From positions 1,550,001-1,614,000 of the forward strand of contig NZ_CP121684.1 in assembly GCF_029760935.1 (NCBI RefSeq): a stretch of 64,000 nt of DNA, written 5' to 3'. Positions 9,869 to 19,240 of the stretch are shown one piece after another. Within the stretch, counting starts at the first letter, position 1; each line of letters opens with the position of its first letter. This stretch comes from Lysinibacter sp. HNR. GTDB lineage: Bacteria > Actinomycetota > Actinomycetes > Actinomycetales > Microbacteriaceae. Under the pieces are notes generated by a model. It saw only the letters and a program-made list of their open reading frames with translations. It searched no databases and had not been told where the DNA came from. The position numbers and the translations under genes are program-made.

Positions 9869-11299
9869 CTAGAGCACAGGCTCTGGCTGGCTCGGGTGAG
9901 GAGTATCCCCCAGCTCCGCCTGCAGATCCCACAACTGTCTTTTCAATTCCTCACGAACCTGTCGATACTGCGGATTGAGATAGACGTTGTTAACCTCATC
10001 GGGATCAAGCGCACGGTCGTATAGTTCCCATTCGGGAGCGTATGAAAGCCCCGATGTTCCTGCAATTCCAAGACCGTCCGCGTAAAAATAAATGAGCTTG
10101 TAACGCTCCGTGCGAATCCCGTAGTGCGCAAAAGCGTGATGGCTCTGGTCATCGTTTTCGTAGTAGCGATAGTACACGCCGTCCCGGGTAGGGGCATCTG
10201 GAGAGTGCGTGAGCTGGGGCCAAAAGCTTATTCCCTGCATGCGCGGGTGAGCAGGTACACCGGCGCATTCCAAAATGGTCTGGGCAAAATCCACGTTGGT
10301 TACCATCTGATCGACAGGAGGTCCGGGGCTAATCTGAGCGGGGTAACTCACCACCAGGGGCATCCTGATTGACTCCTCGTACATAAATCGTTTATCAAAC
10401 CACCCGTGTTCGCCGAGAAAAAACCCCTGGTCAGATGTGTAAATTGTGAGGGTATTCTCGAACTCTCCGCGTTCCCGCAGCCAGTCCATCACTCGTCCGA
10501 CGTTATCGTCCACGGAGGCAACACAGGCAAGATAGTCCTCCATATACCTTTGATATTTCCAAAGCGCTCTACCCTCGTAGTCGAGATCTTCCGGCGGGAG
10601 CTCCTTGAGATCTTCGATAGTGAGGGAATCCGCGATCCTCATTGTGGCGTGACGTGCCGCACTCGTTCGGGTGCTGTAGTCATCGTCAAAGGTTGTGGGA
10701 ACCGGAATAGGGTCGCTATACATTCCCTGGTGCTTCTCGTCGGGTTCCCAGGAACGATGAGGGGCTTTGTGGTGAATAAGAACGCACCACGGCTCATCGG
10801 CCTCAAGCGATTCAACCCACTCAAAAGCCTTATCCGTGATGATGTCGGTGGCGTATCCGGGAACGATCTGCTCACCATCTTCCGTAATGAATAGCGGATC
10901 AAAATACTCACCCTGGCTTCTGAGAACAGCCCAGTAATCAAAGTTTTGGGGGTTATAGTTCGCACCCTCCCCCATATGCCATTTGCCCAGTATCGCCGTT
11001 TTATAACCGGCCTCTTTGAGCTGAGAGATAAACGTGGGTTGACTCGCATCAATGGGAGTGGAGAGCGTGGTAACACCGTTGACGTGGCTATAGGTTCCCG
11101 TAAGAATCGACGCCCTGCTCGGAGAGCAGAGCGAATTGGTACAGTAGCAGTGAGAGAAGATGCGCCCCTGTGATGCTAGCTCATCAATTCGAGGAGTGTG
11201 ATTCACCACCGATCCGTAGGCGCTGATTGCGTGTGCCGCATGATCATCGGTCAGCATAAGGACGATATTCGGACGTTTTGGACGTGCTAAATCGGTCAT
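9869..11299 (-). CDS. Type I (formylglycine) sulfatase
   Basis: A 476-residue sulfate-ester hydrolase of the alkaline phosphatase superfamily. The metal-binding start reads NIVLMLTDDH and the activation motif LCSPSRASILTG contains Cys58, the CxPxR cysteine converted to formylglycine. GKWHMG and TSDQGFFLGEHG supply further metal and sulfate ligands. There is no signal peptide, so it is probably cytoplasmic and acts on an imported small sulfated compound or oligosaccharide. It lies tail to tail with the FGE gene (45-base gap). The natural substrate cannot be assigned by eye. Confidence 0.94.
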   Translation of the reverse strand: MTDLARPKRPNIVLMLTDDHAAHAISAYGSVVNHTPRIDELASQGRIFSHCYCTNSLCSPSRASILTGTYSHVNGVTTLSTPIDASQPTFISQLKEAGYKTAILGKWHMGEGANYNPQNFDYWAVLRSQGEYFDPLFITEDGEQIVPGYATDIITDKAFEWVESLEADEPWCVLIHHKAPHRSWEPDEKHQGMYSDPIPVPTTFDDDYSTRTSAARHATMRIADSLTIEDLKELPPEDLDYEGRALWKYQRYMEDYLACVASVDDNVGRVMDWLRERGEFENTLTIYTSDQGFFLGEHGWFDKRFMYEESIRMPLVVSYPAQISPGPPVDQMVTNVDFAQTILECAGVPAHPRMQGISFWPQLTHSPDAPTRDGVYYRYYENDDQSHHAFAHYGIRTERYKLIYFYADGLGIAGTSGLSYAPEWELYDRALDPDEVNNVYLNPQYRQVREELKRQLWDLQAELGDTPHPSQPEPVL

Positions 11300-11415
11300 G
11301 GGGGGGATCCTCTTCTGAATACGGTGCTTCGTCGAATCTGCTCAAAGCCTACTACTCTTATGTTCCGTAGACGAATTATATGAGCACGCTCCAAACGAAC
11401 CAATTAATTCTCGCC

Positions 11416-11775
11416 TCATGGTCGAGGTTCAGCCCGGGTAACATTTGTTTCTACCCAGTCGCGGAGGTCTTTTAACGGCCTAGAGGCACCGTGCCCTAGG
11501 GCAGTGAGTTCATACTCAACACGGGCCGGGACCTCAGCGTAGACGGTACGGGTAAGCAGGTTACGTCCCTCGAGCCGTTTGAGGGTTTGCGACAAAACTT
11601 TCGGGCTTACACCCTGCAGGCGCACTTTAAGCTGACCAAAACGCTGAGGTCCACTTTCAAGCGCCCCAATCACCAGGGTGCTCCATTTATTTGCGAGCAC
11701 ATCAAGCAGGTCACGACACGGGCACATTGCCGCGTACACGTTACCGCGAGCATCCTTACTTATATTGTCCAACAT
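11416..11775 (-). CDS. HxlR-family transcriptional regulator
   Basis: A 119-residue winged-helix regulator. The N-terminal Cys-Pro-Cys is followed by LLDVLANKWSTLVIGAL, the family hallmark, and by RFGQLKVRLQGVSPKVLSQTL, the recognition region. Members with N-terminal cysteines often sense thiol or electrophile stress and control oxidoreductases. It is divergent from the quinone-oxidoreductase-like gene at 11846, 70 bases away, and likely controls it and itself. Confidence 0.93.
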   Translation of the reverse strand: MLDNISKDARGNVYAAMCPCRDLLDVLANKWSTLVIGALESGPQRFGQLKVRLQGVSPKVLSQTLKRLEGRNLLTRTVYAEVPARVEYELTALGHGASRPLKDLRDWVETNVTRAEPRP

Positions 11776-11810
11776 TCACCTATAGTACCCTTTAGAAACT
11801 AAACACCCTT

Positions 11811-11830
11811 GACAGTAACTAGAGACTGTC
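11811..11830. promoter_or_regulatory. Candidate HxlR operator overlapping a -35 element
   Basis: GACAGT-AACTAGAG-ACTGTC is a perfect 6-bp inverted repeat with an 8-base spacer in the 70-base gap between the divergent HxlR and oxidoreductase genes. TTGACA, a consensus -35 hexamer for the plus-strand gene, occupies 11809-11814 and overlaps the left arm. A second smaller symmetric pair, TAGT/ACTA, lies at 11783-11801 near the regulator start. Confidence 0.55.
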
Positions 11831-11845
11831 CGAAATCATAAAGAC

Positions 11846-12853
11846 ATGACTATAACTGAAGCTATTGGATACAACACTAACTTACCCGTTACAGACCCAC
11901 GGAGCCTTCTCTCCGCACACACTACGGTTCCTGAACTCGGTCGGCACGACCTTCTCGTGGAAACGCAGGCCGTCTCGGTTAACCCCGTTGACGTTAAACT
12001 TCGCGCCGGCACACCCACCAAAAACTTACGAGTCCTTGGGTTTGACGCAGCAGGAACAGTGATTCAAACGGGAAAATCGGTCACGCTATTTGCACCCGGC
12101 GATGAGATCTTCTACGCGGGAAGCATCAATCGTCCCGGTACAAATCAACGTTTACACGTTGTCGACGAAAGAATAGCGGGCCGCAAGCCCCGCAGGCTCT
12201 CTTTCGCCGATGCAGCTTCACTTCCCCTGACCGCGATCACCGCCTGGGAGTCTCTGTTTAACAGGCTATCCCTCAACGAAAAAAGCTCTGGAACACTGCT
12301 GGTCGTGGGTGCATCCGGCGGAGTCGGGTCAATTTTACTGCAGCTCGTAGAGACGCTCCTCCCCGAGGTAAAAGTCATTGCTACAGCCTCAAACCAAGAG
12401 AAAGAAACGTGGGCCCACAAGCACGGCGCAGAATACGCCGTTAACCATCGAGCAAATTTTGTTGAGCAAGTACTCACAATTTCACCGGATGGTGTTGATT
12501 GGATTTTTACCGCGCACTCCGAGGGAGAAATAGAAAAATACGCGGAAATAATAAAACCTTTTGGCCAGATTGTAGCTATTGATGACGGTCCGCGTGATGT
12601 CTCACCCCTAAAGGCAAAAAGCATTAGCTGGCACTGGGAGCTGATGTTCACCCGTTCCCTCTATCAGACACCCGATATGATCGAGCAGCATCACCTCCTT
12701 AACACTGTTGCTGACCTTGTTGATAGCAACAAGCTGCACCCCACCACTTCCCGAACATTGACCCCCATTAACCTAGCTAATCTACGAGAGGCACACAGAC
12801 TGGTCGAAACCGGTCGTACTGTTGGCAAGGTCGTCTTACACACCTGGGAGTGA
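11846..12853 (+). CDS. Zinc-binding alcohol dehydrogenase family protein (quinone oxidoreductase-like MDR)
   Basis: A 335-residue medium-chain dehydrogenase/reductase. The nucleotide-binding motif is GASGGVGSILLQL around residue 153. The cysteine ligands for zinc are absent, placing it with NADPH-dependent quinone oxidoreductase/enone reductase-like members. It is divergent from the HxlR regulator, a frequent pairing for reductases induced by reactive carbonyls or quinones. Substrate not determinable. Confidence 0.9.
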   Translation: MTITEAIGYNTNLPVTDPRSLLSAHTTVPELGRHDLLVETQAVSVNPVDVKLRAGTPTKNLRVLGFDAAGTVIQTGKSVTLFAPGDEIFYAGSINRPGTNQRLHVVDERIAGRKPRRLSFADAASLPLTAITAWESLFNRLSLNEKSSGTLLVVGASGGVGSILLQLVETLLPEVKVIATASNQEKETWAHKHGAEYAVNHRANFVEQVLTISPDGVDWIFTAHSEGEIEKYAEIIKPFGQIVAIDDGPRDVSPLKAKSISWHWELMFTRSLYQTPDMIEQHHLLNTVADLVDSNKLHPTTSRTLTPINLANLREAHRLVETGRTVGKVVLHTWE

Positions 12854-12857
12854 GGAC

Positions 12858-12899
12858 GGTAATCGTGTCATCGAGGATTACCTTCGATGCCCAATTTTT
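12858..12899 (+). terminator. Possible weak terminator
   Basis: GGTAATC and GATTACC form a 7-bp stem with an 11-base loop just after the oxidoreductase stop, with a five-T run at 12895-12899, some 12 bases beyond the stem. The distance to the T-run makes this weak. Confidence 0.35.
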
Positions 12900-13036
12900 G
12901 ATTACATAATCAATAAAATTATTTATCAAAGGTTTACAATGAGAAGTGACAAGATTTCGAGGCCTCCCGCGTAAAGTAGATCATCAACTCATTAGATGGA
13001 CGATCGCGACACCGGCACTATCACAGAGGAGCGATT

Positions 13037-14074
13037 ATGAAAGCTGTTCAATACCGCACAATTGGGTCTCGACCAGAGGTCGTTGATATACCCGTGCCCT
13101 CACCCGGGCCGGGACAGGTTCTGCTCAAAATGACAGCCGCCGGAGTGTGCCACTCCGATGAGTTTGTTATGTCGCTTCCCACTTTTGAAGGCCTTCCCCT
13201 CACTCTCGGACACGAAGCCGCAGGCACGGTTGAAAGCACAGGAGAAGGAGTCTATTCAGTTCAGCCGGGAGAAGCTGTTGTGGTTTACGGACCTCGAGGT
13301 TGTGGCAGGTGCCACACCTGCTCTCTCGGCAGGGAGAACTACTGTCCTTACGCACGTGAGCTAGGCATTCACCCACCCGGTCTCGGCGCCCCGGGGGCGA
13401 TGTCCGAATATTTTCTGGTGGAAAACGAGCGCCTCCTCGTTCCCCTCGGCGATCTTGATCCGATTGCTAACGTTGCCCTGACCGACGCCGGCCTCACCCC
13501 GTACCATGCAATCAAATCCCTGATGCCCTCTCTCATCCCCGGAAGCACAGCAGTTGTAATCGGCACCGGCGGACTTGGACACCTAGCAATTCAAATTCTT
13601 CGGGCGCTTACCCCCGCCACGGTTATAGCTCTCGATGTGAATGAGGAAAAGCTCTCTTTTGCAGCCCACACCGGTGCACATCACGCTCTCCTCTCGAATG
13701 CCGATGCCTCGCGAATCATCAGAGACCTCACCGAGGGTAAAGGCGCAGAAGTAATCCTCGACTTTGTTGGCGCCACCCCAACGCTCAAGATCGCTGCCGA
13801 GAGCGTGGCTCAGGAGGGCGATATCAGCATTGTTGGTATCGGTGGCGCTGCACTTCCCACAGGGTTTGGGTTTGTGCCCTACGGGACCCGAGTGCACACG
13901 CCCTATTGGGGAACACGGTCCGAGCTATTTGAGGTCCTCAATCTCGCCCGTTCCGGGCAGCTGAAGGTTGAGGTTGAAACCTTTAGCCTCGATGAAGCTC
14001 CGCTCGCCTATGAGAGGCTCCGCGCCGGAACGCTGCGGGGAAGAGCGGTGATTGTGCCCGGAGCAACAACGTAA
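13037..14074 (+). CDS. Zinc-dependent alcohol dehydrogenase
   Basis: A 345-residue NAD(P)-dependent MDR alcohol dehydrogenase. Catalytic zinc ligands Cys38 and His59-Glu60 (GHEAAG) and the four structural zinc cysteines Cys89, Cys92, Cys95 and Cys103 are all present. The Rossmann motif is GTGGLGHLAIQ. This resembles the actinobacterial ADH group acting on a broad range of alcohols and aldehydes. GAGGAG lies about 8 bases before ATG 13037. The amidase gene follows 83 bases later. Confidence 0.94.
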   Translation: MKAVQYRTIGSRPEVVDIPVPSPGPGQVLLKMTAAGVCHSDEFVMSLPTFEGLPLTLGHEAAGTVESTGEGVYSVQPGEAVVVYGPRGCGRCHTCSLGRENYCPYARELGIHPPGLGAPGAMSEYFLVENERLLVPLGDLDPIANVALTDAGLTPYHAIKSLMPSLIPGSTAVVIGTGGLGHLAIQILRALTPATVIALDVNEEKLSFAAHTGAHHALLSNADASRIIRDLTEGKGAEVILDFVGATPTLKIAAESVAQEGDISIVGIGGAALPTGFGFVPYGTRVHTPYWGTRSELFEVLNLARSGQLKVEVETFSLDEAPLAYERLRAGTLRGRAVIVPGATT

Positions 14075-14157
14075 ATCTCTTATTTTTACCGCGGAGAGGT
14101 TGTCTGCCCCCGCACGCACGGCCTCATTGCCTCTCCCCCGCGATAGGAGCTTGTGAT

Positions 14158-15525
14158 ATGTCGCCCACCCTCGCCGACCTTGACTCGGGAACACTCGCCG
14201 AAAGCTATGCAAACGGTATCCTCACACCAACTGAGGTGTGTGAGGATGTGATTACACGGATCGAACTTCGTGATCCCGAATTGAACGCGCTGTATCTTTT
14301 CAACGCTGCCCAGGTGCGTTTTGATGCTGCCGCTGCCACTAAACGCTGGGTGGAGGGAACCCCCCTCAGCACCTTTGACGGTGTGCCCGTAACGGTTAAG
14401 GAAAACATTGCACGAGCTGGTCAACCGATGCCCGATGGAACCGCAATCCCGCATCCGCCTATTGCACAGCACAACGCTCCCATCACCGATCGTTTGATCG
14501 AAGCCGGAGCAATTATTGTGGGAACCACAACAATGCCAGACTGGGGCATGCTCTCCTCAGGGGTTTCCAGCTTGCACGGTATCACACGCAATGCACTCAA
14601 TCCTGCACTCACCTCGGGCGGCTCAAGCGCCGGTGCGGGCACCGCAGCAGCGGCTGGCTACGGACCGTTCCACGTGGGAAGCGATATTGGAGGGTCTATT
14701 CGCCTACCGGGCAGCTGGCAAAACCTCATCGCCCTCAAACCCAGCGAAGGCTTGATCCCCCTGGATGTTCCCTACGATGGGCGTGTAGCCGGACCGCTCA
14801 CTCGCACCGCCGCAGACTCAATCCGACTGATGTCGATTATCGCGCGCCCTGACAAACGCGACTACCTCGCACGGCCCTATGAGAAGATGACGTGGTCAAC
14901 TGCACCGCTCATACCAAACGGCATGCGGATTGCGCTGCAGCTCGACGCGGGGTCGGGGCTACCTGTGGAAGCGGAAACGCTCGCTGCAGTTCAACGGGCC
15001 GCCACACTATTTGCCGATGCGGGGGCTCTGGTTGAGCCGCTTAACCCATTCATTGACCTCGAGGTACTCAGCGGCCTCGTAGACTTCTGGCGAAGCCTGT
15101 TCTACGCGGACTACGAAATACTCAGCAAAACCGAGCGCGCCTGTGTGCTGCCCTTCATCGCCGATTGGTGTTGCGCCGGGGCTGATTTCAGCGCCGCGCA
15201 GACGGTTCGGAACCGCAATCGCATCGACGAAATGGCTCGGCTCACCCGAGCGGCGACCTCAGGCTACGACCTGATTCTTTCACCCGTCACGCCTGTCACA
15301 GCGTTTGCCGCGGAGGATCCCATGCCCATCAACGACCCACTTGAAACAATGGGACATATCTCATTCACGGTCCCCTACAACATGTCGGGGCAGCCTGCAC
15401 TCTCGGTGGGAGCCGGGGTGCAGGCCGATGGTCGCACCATCGGCCTGCAGATCGCCTCATCCATTGGCACGGACCCGATGCTGCTTCGTGTTGCAGCCTG
15501 GTTCGAGAGTATTCGCGACAGATAG
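14158..15525 (+). CDS. Amidase-signature family hydrolase
   Basis: A 455-residue amidase. The Ser-cisSer-Lys triad is visible: Lys81 in VTVKENI, the cis-Ser in TSGGSSAG (residues 156-157) and the nucleophile Ser180 in GSDIGGSIR. It has no glutamine-tRNA amidotransferase context, so it is probably a stand-alone amide or nitrile-pathway hydrolase. AGGAG lies 10 bases before ATG 14158. Substrate unknown. Confidence 0.92.
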   Translation: MSPTLADLDSGTLAESYANGILTPTEVCEDVITRIELRDPELNALYLFNAAQVRFDAAAATKRWVEGTPLSTFDGVPVTVKENIARAGQPMPDGTAIPHPPIAQHNAPITDRLIEAGAIIVGTTTMPDWGMLSSGVSSLHGITRNALNPALTSGGSSAGAGTAAAAGYGPFHVGSDIGGSIRLPGSWQNLIALKPSEGLIPLDVPYDGRVAGPLTRTAADSIRLMSIIARPDKRDYLARPYEKMTWSTAPLIPNGMRIALQLDAGSGLPVEAETLAAVQRAATLFADAGALVEPLNPFIDLEVLSGLVDFWRSLFYADYEILSKTERACVLPFIADWCCAGADFSAAQTVRNRNRIDEMARLTRAATSGYDLILSPVTPVTAFAAEDPMPINDPLETMGHISFTVPYNMSGQPALSVGAGVQADGRTIGLQIASSIGTDPMLLRVAAWFESIRDR

Positions 15526-15569
15526 AGGCCTTTTATCCCCTATAATTTCTCGAGTCCTGTTGTGACGAA

Positions 15570-15601
15570 CAGGGCATTGCTCGTGATAATCAGGGCATTG
15601 C
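15570..15601. repeat. Two direct copies of an 11-mer
   Basis: CAGGGCATTGC occurs at 15570-15580 and 15591-15601, spaced by 21 bases (two helical turns), in the 235-base gap between the amidase and VOC genes. This is the geometry of a regulator binding site, but no regulator can be tied to it. Confidence 0.35.
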
Positions 15602-15760
15602 GCCGCTTTTAGCTCAGCGTTGTACAAGCGCCACCCCGATACTTCTTCGACGCAAAACTCCGACTACCGGTGCCGCCTGCCCCGATATTCAAAAACCGCT
15701 ACTGTTCACGGTCAATTTTAGATATTCGAAAAAAAGAGTGCTGCGGGGTAACCTGAGGGG

Positions 15761-16174
15761 ATGGCACTGAAATTTGGTTCGATTGGTATTGTCACTCGCG
15801 ATATGGCTGCTTCGCTCGCGTTTTATCGTACCCTCGGCATGGACATCCCGGCTAGGGCTGACAACGCATCTCACGTTGAAGTAACGCTGAAGGGCGGCGT
15901 TGTAATAGTTTGGGACAGCGTAAAGATCATCACAGGATTTGATCCGAACTATACGTTTCCGACCGGAGGACATCACATCTCGCTGGCCTTTGACCAGGGC
16001 ACTCCGGAGGGCGTCGATCAAGCTCACGCCAAACTCGTCGCCGCAGGATATCCCGCACATATTGATCCCTGGGATGCGTTTTGGGGTCAACGCTATACGG
16101 TGTTCCTCGACCCGGACGGCAACTCGATTGATCTTTACGCTTCGCTTACAACCGACCCCACCGACGCGGCTTGA
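15761..16174 (+). CDS. VOC-family (glyoxalase/dioxygenase fold) protein
   Basis: A 137-residue protein made of two beta-alpha-beta-beta-beta modules: the first from IGIVTRDMAASLAFYRTLG, the second ending in YTVFLDPDGNSIDLYA with the usual metal-ligand Glu/Asp region. The family includes glyoxalase I, antibiotic-binding proteins and extradiol dioxygenases, so the activity is open. The G-rich stretch directly before ATG 15761 makes the ribosome site hard to define. Confidence 0.88.
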   Translation: MALKFGSIGIVTRDMAASLAFYRTLGMDIPARADNASHVEVTLKGGVVIVWDSVKIITGFDPNYTFPTGGHHISLAFDQGTPEGVDQAHAKLVAAGYPAHIDPWDAFWGQRYTVFLDPDGNSIDLYASLTTDPTDAA

Positions 16175-16500
16175 GTAAATAGCCGATCCCCGGAATTTGC
16201 CGCATTAGTGGCGGGAGTTTCTTCATTGTTGGGCCGGCGAGTTAAAGACGAGCCTAAGCGCGGGCCAGAGTCAAAAGGTATATCGCTGAGGTATTCGCCT
16301 TGCTGAGGTAGTAGATCAGCGCGACAGGGGCTGCCTGTAGTTTTGTCCTCTAGCGGTACCTGGTAGTCGACACGGTCGCTACCGGCGCTCTACTGAGTCC
16401 CCTTGTCGACGCGGAACTGCTCGGCAAGAAGATCGGACCCACGGACTTCTTCCAAAAACTGCCCGGATCGCCCCCTCATTCGAACGCCCATATCAGAGGC
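16175..16500. other. 326-base gap with possible decayed coding sequence
   Basis: No intact gene is seen. The plus-strand frame through 16385-16470 translates to ELLGKKIGPTDFFQKLPGS, which looks protein-like but lacks a start and matches no family I recognise. It may be the relic of a lost gene next to the RCC1 protein. Confidence 0.4.
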
Positions 16501-19029
16501 TTACTGAGTTCTCAATCCGCCCCGTCGGCGCAATCGCCAACCCCATAAAAGCAAGATCGCTCCCACCGCACCCAAAAATAAGCCCGCTGCGTACAATTGG
16601 GACTGGCTATCTCCGGTGCGAGGCAACGACTTGCCGTTATCTCCATAGCGAATAACCTCTGCCGTGTAGGTGACAGTACTGGTCTGTTGCAAATTGTCCG
16701 TATACGTTACGGTAAATGCGTCACTTCCGACGGTAGTACCGGCTCGGTAAGAGATGAGGTTATCCACCCCCACCTCGGCAATACCCAGGGATGTAGGCAC
16801 GCTGATCACCGTTGAGTCAGTCTCAGACAGTGCTGCGTTGTTCAGAATCCGAGGGTCAAAGCTAAGAGACTCATCAACCGTAACCCGCCCCAGATCAGAG
16901 GGGGCACGGGCAACCGGTGGGCGCTGAACTGTTGCCGACAAATGCCCCGTTGCCCGGGTGCCATAGGTGTCCTGAAGCGTGTAGTCCGCTACAACCGTGA
17001 GGGTTATTTCGTTGGCCTCCCACTCGTGTGTGGGAGTCACCAAAATCCTATCGTTGGCAAGAGTAATATCAGCTTCGCCCGATTGGTTCGATACCGAGAC
17101 CAGGGAAAGCCCTGTATCGGAGGGCTCCTCAAACACCGGAATCTCGGTGGTCGCATCGGGAATCGTTACATCAATATCGTCAGCAATCGGCTCCGGGGCG
17201 ACCGTGAGCGCGGCTTGGTTGCTTGTTACAGATCCAAGAGGATTCTCAAAAACCGCACGGTAACGGTTGCCACTAGCTGCTCGTTCCGCCGTAAAGGTGA
17301 GGGTTTCAGAGGTTTCACCGGCTAAATCCGACCAGCTTTCCCCGGCGTCACGTGACTCTTGCCACTGCATGTCGGGGGTAGTGTCTCCGGTTGCTGTAGC
17401 GGTAAAAGAGACCGGCCTCCCCTCGCCTGTTGACCGCCCTGAAGGTTGGGTGGTGATGGTCGGGGCGGCACCAAAGGTGTAGCCATCAGTGTGGGTGAGC
17501 ACGTGAGTGGGGTAGCCCGCATTTCCTCCAAGGGTCACGTTCACGTTAACAATTTCGGGGGAATGCGCGGGAGACAAAACCGAGAGCAACTCCGGGGTTA
17601 TTCGGGTCACGCTACTCCCGGGAACCCCACCGAACAAAACAGCAGCGTCCGGCATAGTAAGCAGAATCGGAGTAGCTGCGACAGGGACGGAGGGGCTCCC
17701 CAACCCGCCAAAGTCATTATTTCCCCAGGCATAGGCTTCCCCCGTGTCGGTGACAACAACGGCATGAATGTATGTCACGGAAATCGTCTGAACAACCTGC
17801 CTGCCGAGTGTGCTGCCCATATCAACGGCAACGGGAATCGTCGACGACGTTGATCCCCCGTTACCCAGCTGGTGTTGTGCGTTCGAGCCCCAGGCGTGCA
17901 ACGTACCGTCCTCGGCAAGGGCGAGTACGGTCTCCTCTCCCATGGATATCTTGCTAATGGGGGCGTCCCCAAACGACCCGGTGGGGCTTACCGCAACGGG
18001 AACGCTGCTGTCATCAACCGTGCCATTACCCAATTGCCCAGATACGTTAAGACCCCAGGTATACACCTTTCCGTCTTCGGTAAGTGCGGAGGAGTTGAGC
18101 ATCGATCCACTAATTTGCACCACCGTTTTTCCGGAGAGCACACCACTGGTGTCAACTGCGATGGGAAGACCCGCCGTGTAAACACCTGTTACCCCCAGCT
18201 GCCCCGCCGTATTGGTACCCCAGGTATACACTCGGCCGTCACTCGTTAGAGCCATCGAGTGATAGTCCCCGCCGGAAACCGCCACAACGGTCTTGTCCAG
18301 AAGTTCGTTGCCCCCCACCGGCACGGGCACTCGCGAGCTAGAAAGAAACGGATTTCCCAGTTGACCAAAGTCGTTGCCACCCCAGGAATATATCCCGCCA
18401 TCACTGGTAACCGCGAGGGAATGAAATGCACTCGCGTGAATCGCAACGACCATTTTACCGGCAAACGCTCCACCCATATCAACGGCAACGGGCTGCGCAG
18501 AAAAAGTATCGACCGAGCCCGAGCCCAGCTGGCCATAACCGTTATATCCCCAGCTGTACACGGTGCCATCGTCAGCCAGCACAAGCGTATGGTTTCCACT
18601 CGACGCTATTCGGGTGATCTTTTTACCGGAGAGAACCCCCGACATATCCACGGGAATAGGGACTGACGACTGCCGGGTTCCGGCGGTATCCCCCAGCCCG
18701 TAGTTGGTTCTTCCCCACGCGTATAGTTGACCGTTGCTCAGTAATCCCACCGAGCCTGATCTATGAGTGACAATCTGTGTGAAGCCGCTCCCCGGGGCGT
18801 TCACCTCAACACGCGTACCGCCCGTAGTTGGACCTTGTGCAGGCGTCACGCCGACGGCAGAAACGGCACCACCTATTGCCGACCACAGCACCATGAGTGA
18901 GGCAAGTAGACTCGATAACCACGGTACCGCATATCGCGCTCGAAAACCTTGAGAGCCGGAAAGCCCTAACGTCACAAGTGCACGCAAATTACTCAGAATG
19001 ACAACCAGCCCCCTAGGTTGACATAACAA
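16501..19029 (-). CDS. LPXTG cell-wall protein with seven RCC1 repeats nested in an IPT/TIG domain
   Basis: About 830-842 residues, probably on the cell surface. In order: signal peptide (hydrophobic 40-58), first strands of an IPT/TIG domain (VTPAQGPTTGGTRVEV, 61-76), seven RCC1 blades (YAWG...LG motifs, about 84-465), the rest of the TIG domain (VLFGGVPGSSV onward), an Ig-like domain with a central Trp (about 530-615), two further beta-rich or cadherin-like modules, then LPRTG at residue 802, a membrane helix and a basic tail for sortase. The start is uncertain: the frame opens at TTG 19029. Its best ribosome-site spacing (GGGGG, 9 bases) points to an ATT codon at 18999. Confidence 0.88.
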   Translation of the reverse strand: MLCQPRGLVVILSNLRALVTLGLSGSQGFRARYAVPWLSSLLASLMVLWSAIGGAVSAVGVTPAQGPTTGGTRVEVNAPGSGFTQIVTHRSGSVGLLSNGQLYAWGRTNYGLGDTAGTRQSSVPIPVDMSGVLSGKKITRIASSGNHTLVLADDGTVYSWGYNGYGQLGSGSVDTFSAQPVAVDMGGAFAGKMVVAIHASAFHSLAVTSDGGIYSWGGNDFGQLGNPFLSSSRVPVPVGGNELLDKTVVAVSGGDYHSMALTSDGRVYTWGTNTAGQLGVTGVYTAGLPIAVDTSGVLSGKTVVQISGSMLNSSALTEDGKVYTWGLNVSGQLGNGTVDDSSVPVAVSPTGSFGDAPISKISMGEETVLALAEDGTLHAWGSNAQHQLGNGGSTSSTIPVAVDMGSTLGRQVVQTISVTYIHAVVVTDTGEAYAWGNNDFGGLGSPSVPVAATPILLTMPDAAVLFGGVPGSSVTRITPELLSVLSPAHSPEIVNVNVTLGGNAGYPTHVLTHTDGYTFGAAPTITTQPSGRSTGEGRPVSFTATATGDTTPDMQWQESRDAGESWSDLAGETSETLTFTAERAASGNRYRAVFENPLGSVTSNQAALTVAPEPIADDIDVTIPDATTEIPVFEEPSDTGLSLVSVSNQSGEADITLANDRILVTPTHEWEANEITLTVVADYTLQDTYGTRATGHLSATVQRPPVARAPSDLGRVTVDESLSFDPRILNNAALSETDSTVISVPTSLGIAEVGVDNLISYRAGTTVGSDAFTVTYTDNLQQTSTVTYTAEVIRYGDNGKSLPRTGDSQSQLYAAGLFLGAVGAILLLWGWRLRRRGGLRTQ

Positions 19030-19240
19030 CCTATATTAGAATACACCCTCACTCCACTTTTTGGCATACACTTTGCTGTCAATAAAAGTGTTTGGATGAT
19101 GACAACTCAGCAACACATGCTCGCACACAGGATCATTAACCCTACTCAGTTCGCCCTCTCAGCAAAAGACACGAGAGCATGACAACACCGACTCCACTCA
19201 GTAGCACCGAAGTAGGTAATAGCAAGACGGGTCAAAACGG

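Noticed and set aside
17446-18666. Overlapping open frames on both strands within the first RCC1 gene
   Set aside because: Repeat-rich coding sequence keeps several frames open; only the frame with propeller motifs, signal peptide and LPRTG is real.
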